Positions 32,487 to 40,032 of a stretch of 43,219 bases of DNA are shown piece after piece. Origin of the DNA: Armatimonadota bacterium (GTDB taxonomy: Bacteria > Armatimonadota > SYMT01 > JACQGL01); assembly GCA_016199525.1 (NCBI GenBank), contig JACQGL010000238.1, positions 1-43,219 of the forward strand, given 5' to 3'. Made by a program: the position numbers and the translations under genes. The notes beneath the pieces are model-generated. The model ran no database searches. It was not told the origin of the DNA and saw nothing but the letters and a program-made list of their open reading frames with translations. Position 1 is the stretch's first letter. The number at the start of each line of letters is the position of its first letter.

Positions 32487-34109
32487 TCAGTTATCCTGTC
32501 GAAAGTGAGTGATCACGCAGCGACCCGAGCTGCGATCCACCCACGCAGTGAGATGCACGGCGATATCCCGGCCCTGTACCATTCCCACGCTGAACACCTG
32601 AAAACGATCCGAGAACACGGTGACCCGGTTGACGAGGGCGTTGAACAGCGCCGGGGTGACCTCTTCGATCTCCAGCAGATCCCCGCGCGAGGCGAATGGT
32701 GCCGACTGCCGCCGGGCGACGATGGCCTGGGCGAGTTCGGGGGTCACGGGCGATAGGGCGGCCAGAAGTTCTACCGGTGCGGTGTTCAAGTTCACCACCC
32801 CCCGGAGGGGCGCCACACTGGGGACGGAGGCTTGAACCGAATCTGATGGGTCGTTCACGCCCGGCTCTGGTGAAGGAGCGGGCTGTCCGCCTCCGCCTGG
32901 TAGCTGGGCCAGTACGACGGGAGACGGGAAGAGCGCGGGCCAGGTCGCGGCCGTAGTGCGGTTCAGGCCGCTCACGCCGCGCCGCCCCTCGCCTGGAGAC
33001 CCACCGGGGCTGCCGCCCGGGCCGCCCCCGCCCGGAGAGCGCCCTCCGGAAGGGCCGCCCGGGTTGCCTTGGGGCGAGCCGCCCTCACGGGCGCCTCCCC
33101 CGGCGGCGCCTCCCTGGTCCTGACCGGGGAGGTCCAGCACATCGGCGAGGACGGCCATGACGCGCCGGTTATTGCCTACCTGGCCCCAGAGCTGCTCAAA
33201 GGAGCGCGGTGTCTCCTGTCCCGCGACGGCGCGCACCACCAACGTTAGCTCCTGGCGGCTCAGGCGCGCCTCCAGACGGCGCTGCAGCTGGTCGGCAAGG
33301 GCGCGCTGGTCGGTCTCTGATTGCGGCTGTCCGCTACTGGTCCTGCCGTCAGCCACTCCGGCCGCACTGCGGCTCTGGCCCTGCTGGCCGAGCGCGATGC
33401 GGGGTTCCCCGTCGCTCGCCAGGTTGCGGGCGATACTGCCCACGGTCAGCAGGTCGATCAGCGTGGGATCGGAGGGTGGGTTGCTCCCGCGGGGCCAGTC
33501 GATCCGTGCGCGCTCGGCGGGGCTCAACCGCTCCTGGCGCAGCGCCGTCCCATAGAGCATCTCGGCGCTCATTCCCTGCACGAGTAGCAGCTCTTCCACG
33601 GACTGGAACGGCCGGTGGGCGGCCTCGTAGGGCGGTTGCTGCGACTGGTACTGGCTGTCGAACTCGGTGGAGTAACCGGACTGGCCGGAAGACGCGCGCC
33701 AGGCGATCACCGCATCCGCCAGCTCTTCCGTGAACCCTGGTAGGCGCAGCAGCGTCTCGCGGTCCGCCGTGTTCAGGTCGATCTTCGCGCACTCGTCCTG
33801 CAACGTGGGGGGCAGGAAGACGATCTCCTCATTCGGATCAAGGACGAACGGTTCCGTGGCCGAAGCATCTGCGGCGGGCGCCAGTGTCGGCGTGCCCGGT
33901 GTCTCTGCCTCCAGGGCGGCGAGCTGCATTTCGAGCGCCGAGTAGGCGGCAAAGTAGGCGCGCCCACGGGCATCCCAGTGCGCTGTGCTGCGGGCGGAAA
34001 GGCCGCCGCTCACTCCCAGGCTGACGGCGAACACCACCAAGATCAGCGTTAGCCACTGCACAGTGATGAGCACCATGCCCCGGCGCGCGGCTGGGGAGGG
34101 CAGGTTCAC
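32487..34109 (-). CDS. gspK: Minor pseudopilin GspK with glycine-rich insertion
   Basis: A 540-residue GspK, the tip component of the pseudopilus. The prepilin start is VNLPSPAARRG then MVLITVQWLTLILVVFAVSL; position +5 is not Glu, as is normal for GspK. It has a helix-hairpin-helix-like region (IDLNTADRETLLRLPGFTEE) and a second at the C-terminus (VNLNTAPVELLAALSPVTPE). Between them is a long low-complexity insertion of Gly, Pro and Ser (about residues 370-420). It starts with GTG at 34109 because GGAAGGAGG precedes it by six bases and the GTG overlaps the gspJ stop (GTGA). A longer upstream frame into gspJ is spurious. The length is greater than the usual 300-330 residues, largely through the insertion. 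Confidence 0.85.
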   Translation of the reverse strand: MNLPSPAARRGMVLITVQWLTLILVVFAVSLGVSGGLSARSTAHWDARGRAYFAAYSALEMQLAALEAETPGTPTLAPAADASATEPFVLDPNEEIVFLPPTLQDECAKIDLNTADRETLLRLPGFTEELADAVIAWRASSGQSGYSTEFDSQYQSQQPPYEAAHRPFQSVEELLLVQGMSAEMLYGTALRQERLSPAERARIDWPRGSNPPSDPTLIDLLTVGSIARNLASDGEPRIALGQQGQSRSAAGVADGRTSSGQPQSETDQRALADQLQRRLEARLSRQELTLVVRAVAGQETPRSFEQLWGQVGNNRRVMAVLADVLDLPGQDQGGAAGGGAREGGSPQGNPGGPSGGRSPGGGGPGGSPGGSPGEGRRGVSGLNRTTAATWPALFPSPVVLAQLPGGGGQPAPSPEPGVNDPSDSVQASVPSVAPLRGVVNLNTAPVELLAALSPVTPELAQAIVARRQSAPFASRGDLLEIEEVTPALFNALVNRVTVFSDRFQVFSVGMVQGRDIAVHLTAWVDRSSGRCVITHFRQDN

Positions 34110-34816
34110 GGCGATCCTCCTTCCGGCGCGTTCGCGGCGGTCTCTACTGGCTCGGGCTGGTAGCCAGACACCGCTACCGAGGCGATGAGGGAGTGGATGC
34201 GCGGCGTCGCTTCGGCGGCGGTCTCTATCTCGTCGGGATCCAGCACCCCTACGTTCACCCACACCGCGCTGGGCAGATGATCCGTCGCCTCCCAGGTGGG
34301 CATCCACTCCCCGGTGCTCGGGTCAAAGAACTGCACCTGGAGCGACACTGCGTCCGGCAGCAACAAGGCGCTGCGGCGATCTGAAGCGGAGGTGGATTCC
34401 GGCGGCGGCACCGGGTAGGGCGTTTCGTGCCGCCACAGGCCCGGGCGACCGGTGCGGGGATCGGAGGCGATTTCGTACTGGAGGAACGACACCCCCGGCG
34501 ACGGCCGGCCCGCCAGGAGCGGATCGGAGGCGGCGGACGCAAACTGGAGAATCTGCTGCGGGTACTGACTGGCAACCGCGTTGGCGTCGGCGAACACAGG
34601 ATAATCGGCGGGGCTGGGGGCGTAGGTGATCGAGCGCAGGTCACGCTGCATGATGTGGAACGCCGCGCGCAGGGCGGCCAGGCGGGGAGTCCGTTCGCGG
34701 AGGCGCGCGCGGGTCCGGGCAGCGGCCTGGAAGGCACCGGCGGTGGCAATGAGCATCAGTGCGGCAAGGCTCATCGCCACCAGCAGCTCCAGCAGTGTCA
34801 TTCCTCTGCGGCTCAT
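34106..34816 (-). CDS. gspJ: Minor pseudopilin GspJ
   Basis: A 236-residue prepilin-like protein. The prepilin leader is MSRRG, cleaved before MTLLELLVAMSLAALMLIAT, with Glu at +5. A pseudopilin head follows (RAAFHIMQRDLRSITYAPSP, LQYEIASDPRTGRPGLWRHE). It is a minor component of the type II pseudopilus that sits near the tip with GspI and GspK. Its start overlaps the gspI stop (ATGA) and its end overlaps gspK (GTGA). Confidence 0.9.
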   Translation of the reverse strand: MSRRGMTLLELLVAMSLAALMLIATAGAFQAAARTRARLRERTPRLAALRAAFHIMQRDLRSITYAPSPADYPVFADANAVASQYPQQILQFASAASDPLLAGRPSPGVSFLQYEIASDPRTGRPGLWRHETPYPVPPPESTSASDRRSALLLPDAVSLQVQFFDPSTGEWMPTWEATDHLPSAVWVNVGVLDPDEIETAAEATPRIHSLIASVAVSGYQPEPVETAANAPEGGSP

Positions 34817-35262
34817 GGCTCGACCGCCGTGGCCTCCGCCGCCGGAGCACTGATGCTCGGGCGGCGCAGCGCGGTAAGGCTGTAGGTCCGTCCGTTCGCC
34901 CGTGGGGTCCCCGAGGCATCACGCTCCGAGATGCGCACGATCACCTGCACAAGGCCCGGATGCTCGCTGGTTTCAATGGCCGCTTCCCAGGCGTATTCCG
35001 GCTGAAGGTCGCTGAAATCGCCGCTTTCCTGGCGTCCTTCTGGTAATTCCGGCTCCTTGAGGATCTCCTCCATCTTCGTCTGCGCCAGGTTTGCCATCTC
35101 CACCACCCGTTCCGCTTCTGCCTGAGCGGTGGCACTGCGCCCGATCGCCTCCAGAGCGACGAGCAGAACGGTGCCCAGCAGGAACGCAGCCACGAGCACC
35201 TCCAGGAGGGTCGTGCCGCGCCGCACGCATCTCGCAGCGATGGAAGCGCAGCCACGCATCAT
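34813..35262 (-). CDS. gspI: Minor pseudopilin GspI
   Basis: A 149-residue prepilin-like protein. A 16-residue leader ends RRG, then TTLLEVLVAAFLLGTVLLVA, with Glu at +5, a short helix and a small head domain (AQTKMEEILKEPELPEGRQE, GLVQVIVRISERDASG). It belongs to the tip complex GspIJK. It starts four bases after gspH stops. The stop is shared with the start of gspJ (ATGA), so synthesis of the tip pseudopilins is coupled. Confidence 0.9.
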   Translation of the reverse strand: MMRGCASIAARCVRRGTTLLEVLVAAFLLGTVLLVALEAIGRSATAQAEAERVVEMANLAQTKMEEILKEPELPEGRQESGDFSDLQPEYAWEAAIETSEHPGLVQVIVRISERDASGTPRANGRTYSLTALRRPSISAPAAEATAVEP

Positions 35263-35266
35263 CTAT

Positions 35267-35887
35267 TCAGTCACTCGCACCAGCGGAGGGCAGTTCTTCC
35301 GTGGCGAGCCGCCGGGCCTGGCCCGTAAGCGGATCGACGGCTACCGCGCGCCGCGTTCCGTCCGCGCCGTGGAGCACCACGAGGGCGGCATCGGCGTTTC
35401 CCTCGGGATAGAAGGTCAGCGTCGCCTCCTCCTCCAGGGGTGTGAGGCCGAGGAGGGAGAGGGGATCCAGGATTCCGGCTGCGAGCGGAGCAACGGCAGC
35501 GCTCTCGATCTCCACCCCTTCAGGCAGGTGCCACTCCTCCACGGGAGGTTCGTTGCTCTCGGATGTCTCCGTGGCGACGGCCTCCTCCGGCCGGAAAGCG
35601 AGCAGTGCGTATCGCCCGGCGGCAAGGTCGAACTCCACCCAGTGCCGGACCCCGGCGGCGACTGCCCGGCCGCGGGCGTACTCCAGGGCAGCGAGAAGGG
35701 TGTCTTCCTGGGCATCCAGCGTCGCGGCCGCGCGCCAGGGTGCGTGGTTGGGAAGCGCCAGCGCGGCCACAAGCACCAGCAGGGCCAGCACCACCATCAG
35801 CTCCGCCAGGGTATGGCCCCGTCGCCGGGGTGGAGCCCAAGCTTCCGGCTCAAAGGAGTGGTCAGTGCCGCAGTTCTGGTTAGCCAC
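35267..35887 (-). CDS. gspH: Minor pseudopilin GspH
   Basis: A 206-residue prepilin-like protein. The leader ends PPRRRG and the mature part begins HTLAELMVVLALLVLVAALA, with Glu at +5. The head domain contains EDTLLAALEYARGRAVAAGV and WVEFDLAAGRYALLAF, matching GspH/FimT. I start at the GTG at 35887, giving a 24-residue leader and an eight-base overlap with the gspG stop. An upstream ATG at 35947 would add 20 unrelated residues inside gspG. Confidence 0.85.
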   Translation of the reverse strand: MANQNCGTDHSFEPEAWAPPRRRGHTLAELMVVLALLVLVAALALPNHAPWRAAATLDAQEDTLLAALEYARGRAVAAGVRHWVEFDLAAGRYALLAFRPEEAVATETSESNEPPVEEWHLPEGVEIESAAVAPLAAGILDPLSLLGLTPLEEEATLTFYPEGNADAALVVLHGADGTRRAVAVDPLTGQARRLATEELPSAGASD

Positions 35888-36323
35888 CGCTGTCGCCGCC
35901 TTGGAGATCGTCGCTGCGGATGTCGTCGTCCGTCCCCTCCTGTCCATCTGGCCCGCGCGAAACGATCAGGTAGCTGCGGCCGTCCTCCGAGGTGTAGGTA
36001 TACGGGCTGCCCCACGGATCGTTAGGAACCGCCGTTACGTCCTTCAGGTACGGTTCGAGCCATTTGCGCGGCGCCGGGGTCGGCTTACTGATGAGCGCCT
36101 GGATGCCCTGGGCGGTGGTAGGATAGGCGCCGTTGTCGAGGTAGTAAAGGTCCAGCGCCTGCTTGAAGTGGCCGATCTGGACGCGGGTCGCCTTGTCCTG
36201 CCCTTCCGCCATACGGCTCAGGAATCTGGGGACTACCAGGGCCGCCAGCAGCCCGAGGATCACCAGCACCACCAGCAGCTCGATGAGCGTGAAACCCCGT
36301 CGTTGTTCACGGCAATGGACCAT
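35880..36323 (-). CDS. gspG: Major pseudopilin GspG
   Basis: A 147-residue major pseudopilin. The leader MVHCREQRRG is cleaved before FTLIELLVVLVILGLLAALV, with Glu at +5. The GspG core includes GHFKQALDLYYLDNGAYPTT, then WLEPYLKDVTAVPNDPWGSP, typical of the calcium-binding loop region, and the end GPDGQEGTDDDI. It forms the shaft of the pseudopilus. The start at 36323 has AGGAG about nine bases before it. A longer upstream frame was rejected because the leader would be too long and cysteine-rich. Confidence 0.94.
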   Translation of the reverse strand: MVHCREQRRGFTLIELLVVLVILGLLAALVVPRFLSRMAEGQDKATRVQIGHFKQALDLYYLDNGAYPTTAQGIQALISKPTPAPRKWLEPYLKDVTAVPNDPWGSPYTYTSEDGRSYLIVSRGPDGQEGTDDDIRSDDLQGGDSGG

Positions 36324-36339
36324 CGGTAGAGACTCCTTA

Positions 36340-37584
36340 TCAGAACGCCGTGCTGAGCTGGAGCACAGGCAGGAGCATAGAGATGACAATGCTGCCCACG
36401 ATCAGTCCCATGAGCAAAATGATGCCCGGCTCGAAGAGCGAGAGCAGCTGGCGCGTCCGGTTCTGCAGCTCGGCGTCGTAGGCATCGGCGATGCGGCGGA
36501 GCATCTCCTCCAGATTGCCGGTCTCCTCCCCGACGGCGACCATGTTGGTGACCAGCGCCGGGAACGCGCCGCTGCGCTGGAGAGGCACCGCCAGGTTCTC
36601 CCCCTCGCGGACGGCAGAGCGCACCTGGCCAATCGCCTGGCGAAGCACGCGGTTACCCACCGCCCGTTCCGCAACCTCAAACGAGGTAAGGATCGGCACG
36701 CCGCCACCCAGCAGCGTGGACAGGGTGCGGCAGAACCGCGAGAGCGCGTCCTTATGCGCCAGGGAGCCCAGAATCGGGAGCCGCATGCGCAGCCGATCCA
36801 GAAACAAGCCGCCTGCTTCGGTGCGATCCGCCATCCGCGCCGCCACCATGGCGATGGCGAGCGCCGCCAGCACCCACAAGCCATAGCGGCCAGTAAAGCC
36901 GCTTACCGCCAGCGAGACCTGCGTGGGCAGCGGCAGCTGGTGCCCCAGGGTGCGAAAGATCGCCTGAAAGCGCGGCACCAGGAACGCGAAGACAAAAGCG
37001 ATGACCAGGGCGCTGGATGCCATGAGGAGCAGCGGATAAGCGAGCGCCGCGCGGATCCGGGAGCGGTACTCCTGCTGCGCTTCCAGCGCGTCCGCCAGTC
37101 GATCCAGCACCTTGCCCAGCTGGCCGCTGGCTTCGCCCGCGCGAACCAGGTTCACATAGAGCTCGGAAAAGACACGCGGGTGCTCGGCCAATGCCTCCCA
37201 GAGGCTGCTACCGCCCCCCACGGCGCGCCGCACTTGTTCCAGGATCGCCACCAGGCGCCCGTTCTCGGAGTGGTCGATAAGCGTATCGAGGCAGCGCGCC
37301 ACACTCAGCCCGGCGTTGAACAGCGAGGCGAGCTGGCGGGTGAACACAGCCAGATCCGCGCCGCTGATCCGCCGCCCACGCCGGCGCAGGGTGGGGATTC
37401 CGGCAGCGCGGGCTCCGGCGGCAGCGGTGGCCGCGCTACCCGCCGCCAGGGCTGACTCTACCGTCATTGCGTAGATGCCCTGGCTCTGCAGACGAGCTAG
37501 GGCGGCGACACGGCTCTCCGCCTGGAGCACGCCGCTCGTCTCGCGTCCCTGCTCATCGATTGCCGTGTAAGCGAAGCTGGTCAT
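36340..37584 (-). CDS. gspF: Inner-membrane platform protein GspF
   Basis: A 414-residue polytopic platform protein. The N-terminal segment MTSFAYTAIDEQGRETSGVL is the T2SSF_N start. Two duplicated GspF domains follow (about residues 75-195 and 275-400): DLAVFTRQLASLFNAGLSVA and SRFCRTLSTLLGGGVPILTS. They are joined by transmembrane helices, ending VGSIVISMLLPVLQL. GspF interacts with GspE and the assembling pseudopilus. The start codon lacks a strong ribosome-binding site. It is separated from gspE by 105 bp. Confidence 0.94.
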   Translation of the reverse strand: MTSFAYTAIDEQGRETSGVLQAESRVAALARLQSQGIYAMTVESALAAGSAATAAAGARAAGIPTLRRRGRRISGADLAVFTRQLASLFNAGLSVARCLDTLIDHSENGRLVAILEQVRRAVGGGSSLWEALAEHPRVFSELYVNLVRAGEASGQLGKVLDRLADALEAQQEYRSRIRAALAYPLLLMASSALVIAFVFAFLVPRFQAIFRTLGHQLPLPTQVSLAVSGFTGRYGLWVLAALAIAMVAARMADRTEAGGLFLDRLRMRLPILGSLAHKDALSRFCRTLSTLLGGGVPILTSFEVAERAVGNRVLRQAIGQVRSAVREGENLAVPLQRSGAFPALVTNMVAVGEETGNLEEMLRRIADAYDAELQNRTRQLLSLFEPGIILLMGLIVGSIVISMLLPVLQLSTAF

Positions 37585-37689
37585 CGACTTAGGTATGGGA
37601 GTGCGGATGTATGGATGTACGGTTGATCGTCCCTCTGTGTCCCCTCATCCGGTCTCTCATGCGCTCCCTCTTGCACTCACATAACACTT

Positions 37690-39372
37690 TCACTCATCCT
37701 CAGTGCTGACGCGGACGACTTCCTCGATGGTGGTGACGCCGTCTCGCACCTTCGCCCAGCCGTCCTGGCGCAGGGTTCTCATGCCCTGCTGCACCGCGAG
37801 CGCCTTGATCTGGCTGGAAGAGGCGCGATCCAGGATGAGGCGGCGGATGCTCTCGGACACCGTGAGCAGTTCAAACAGCCCCACGCGGCTCGCGTAGCCG
37901 GTAAACCGGCAGGTGGTGCATCCCTCCCCGTACCAGAGCCGGTCCGGCACGGGCGCGCCGGTCTCGCGCTCCATGATCAGCCGCATCTCCGGCTCCGGGG
38001 CGCGCAGCGTGCGGCAATCCGGGCAGACGCGGCGCGCCAGGCGCTGCGCCATCACCGCCTGCACGGAGGAGGCCAGCAGGTAGGCCTCCATCCCCATGTC
38101 CAGCGTACGGGCGATCGCCCCGGCGGCATCGTTCGTGTGCAGGGTCGAGTAGACAAAGTGGCCGGTCAGCGCCGCGTGAATGGCGATTTCCAGTGTCTCC
38201 CGGTCCCGGATCTCTCCCACCATGATCACATCGGGGTCCTGGCGCACGATGGAGCGCAGCCCCCGCGCAAACGTGAGGCCGATGCGCTCCCGCACCTGGA
38301 TCTGGTTGACGCCGGAAAACTGGTACTCGACGGGATCCTCGATGGTGATGATCTTCTTCGCAGGGGTGAAGATGCGCCGCAGGGAGGCGTAGAGCGTGGT
38401 GGTCTTTCCCGAGCCTGTGGGCCCGGTGACGAGCAGCATCCCGTGCGGGCGATGGATAGACTGCTCGTAGCGCGCCAGGTCCTCCACGTTGAACCCGAGT
38501 TGCTCCAGGGTGAGGTGGATGACGCTTTGATCTAGCAAGCGCATCACCACCGCCTCGCCGTGAAGGGTGGGGACAATGGAGACGCGGATATCGATGTCGT
38601 GGCCCAGAATGTGGGTCTTAATGCGACCGTCCTGTGGCAGCCGGCGTTCGGCGATATCCAGGTCGGCGAGGATTTTCACGCGGGAAACGATCGCCGGGTA
38701 GAGGCGCTGCGGGGGCGGGGGGGCCTCATGGAGTATGCCGTCGATCCGGTAGCGCACCTGGACGCGATCTTCAAACGCTTCGATGTGCACATCGCTGGCG
38801 CGCGCGCGCACTGCCTCGCGCAGCAGGTTGTTGACCAGCCGGACAACCAGAGCCTCGCGCGCCAGTCGCTGCAGCTCCGCGATATTCTCTTCACCTTCGC
38901 GGACGACTTCGATCTCCGCGTCTTCTTCCTCACCGCCCGTGTCGTCGCTGTCGTGGTAGGCCTCCAGCAGGGCGTGGCGCAGGGCGTCGGGATCGGCGTA
39001 GGCAGGCGCGGGGTGCAGGCCGGTGGCCAGGCGGATGTCATCCAGAGTGGAGAGATTGAGCGGATCGTCCAGCGCCACCAGTAGCCGGCCGTTCTCCCGC
39101 CGCAGCGGCAGGGCGGCGTACTTATGGGCGAGTGACGCGGGGAGCAGGTTCACGACCGCCGGGTCTGGTCGCAGCGCGGCAGGCTCCAGCCAGGGGATAC
39201 CCAGACTCTGCGCCATCGCCTGGCGGACGTCGGCCTCGGCGCAGAAGCCGAGGCGGACCAGCAGCTCCGGCAGCGGGCGGCGGGAGCGTTCCTGCTCCTG
39301 TTCTGCCCGTGCCAGGCGCTCGGGGGTCAGCTTTCCCCGGGCGATGAGAATTTCGCCGATGGGAGTGGGCAT
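37690..39372 (-). CDS. gspE: Secretion ATPase GspE
   Basis: A 560-residue GspE/PilB-type ATPase that powers pseudopilus assembly. The N-terminal MshEN-like domain begins PIGEILIARGKLTPERLARA. Walker A is LLVTGPTGSGKTTTLYASLR. The Asp box and Walker B include VGEIRDRETLEIAIHAALTG, and the His box is YSTLHTNDAAGAIARTLDM. The zinc-binding cysteines (CPDC, CTTC) are present in the C-terminal metal domain. It lacks a good ribosome-binding site. It is the first gene of the gsp operon (minus strand). No promoter was recognised with confidence in the preceding 660 bp. Confidence 0.95.
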   Translation of the reverse strand: MPTPIGEILIARGKLTPERLARAEQEQERSRRPLPELLVRLGFCAEADVRQAMAQSLGIPWLEPAALRPDPAVVNLLPASLAHKYAALPLRRENGRLLVALDDPLNLSTLDDIRLATGLHPAPAYADPDALRHALLEAYHDSDDTGGEEEDAEIEVVREGEENIAELQRLAREALVVRLVNNLLREAVRARASDVHIEAFEDRVQVRYRIDGILHEAPPPPQRLYPAIVSRVKILADLDIAERRLPQDGRIKTHILGHDIDIRVSIVPTLHGEAVVMRLLDQSVIHLTLEQLGFNVEDLARYEQSIHRPHGMLLVTGPTGSGKTTTLYASLRRIFTPAKKIITIEDPVEYQFSGVNQIQVRERIGLTFARGLRSIVRQDPDVIMVGEIRDRETLEIAIHAALTGHFVYSTLHTNDAAGAIARTLDMGMEAYLLASSVQAVMAQRLARRVCPDCRTLRAPEPEMRLIMERETGAPVPDRLWYGEGCTTCRFTGYASRVGLFELLTVSESIRRLILDRASSSQIKALAVQQGMRTLRQDGWAKVRDGVTTIEEVVRVSTEDE

Positions 39373-40032
39373 CTGCGTACGGTAAAGCCGCCCCGCCGCG
39401 GGACGAGGCCGGAGGGCGGGACGGTACGGGTGGCGCGCGAGCCGGGCGCGTCCAACTTGCTACCTTAGACGCAAAAGGCAGAGCCTGGTTCGCCGCCCGC
39501 CCCTCGCATGGGGAAGATACACCAGTTGTCTTTTCGTGATCGGACGGAGCGCGGCGCACGCGGGGTACCGAGGCGTTGCCTCTGTCCGGCTTCTGGGGTC
39601 AGTCCTGGCAGGTTGCGAGTGAACCTTTTGGGGGTGTGCGTCCGCCTTTGGTCTTCCGTGTGCGATTCCCGTACGACGCAGTTGCTTCCCTGGGCGAACG
39701 ATCGCCAGGCGAAGTCTCCCCAATCCAACGCCTAATCCTACTCTGGGAGCGAGGAAACCACCACCCTGGGGCGAAGGATGGGCCGGGCAGACGTGATGTG
39801 TCGGCCTTCTGTAGATAGCAAGGTGCAAGATATCATCACCCATGAGACCTTGTTCCAGAAGATCCATTACGGGGAGGACCTCTTTCCTCTGGCCCACAGG
39901 CGTTAGGCCGGCCCCAACACCGCTGCGCCTGCCGCTGATTTCCTTAGGAACTGTCGCCTTGTCAACTACTCCAAGATACTACTGCCCTGCTTATGGTTAT
40001 GGCACTGATGCTGGCTGATCTCCCGATGCGAC
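39373..40032. other. Gene-free region upstream of gspE
   Basis: 660 bp between gspE and the Tat-exported glycosidase-like gene. Short frames here do not look like proteins. Its right part (from about 39880) is homologous to the 5' end and upstream region of the next gene (see the pseudogene at 39880-39965). Because gspE starts at 39372, its promoter must lie here, but no clear -35/-10 pair was found. Confidence 0.5.
39880..39965 (-). pseudogene. Decayed copy of the Tat leader of the neighbouring gene
   Basis: On the minus strand this reads LTRRQFLRKSAAGAAVLGPA, a stop (TAA 39905-39903), then RLWARGK. The downstream protein at 42099 begins MSERSTRRRFLMKSVAGTAM, LGTDLAHVWAGGK. The DNA of both regions aligns from about 39885 to 40045 against about 42005 to 42165, with one 6-base gap and many substitutions, including the non-coding part upstream of each start. 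The copy has lost its ATG and ribosome-binding site and has an in-frame stop. It is a remnant of a tandem paralogue. Confidence 0.75.

Noticed and set aside
39460-39897. A 145-codon open frame on the minus strand upstream of gspE
   Set aside because: The product is rich in Arg, Pro and His without domains, has no ribosome-binding site, and overlaps the decayed Tat leader copy in a different frame.
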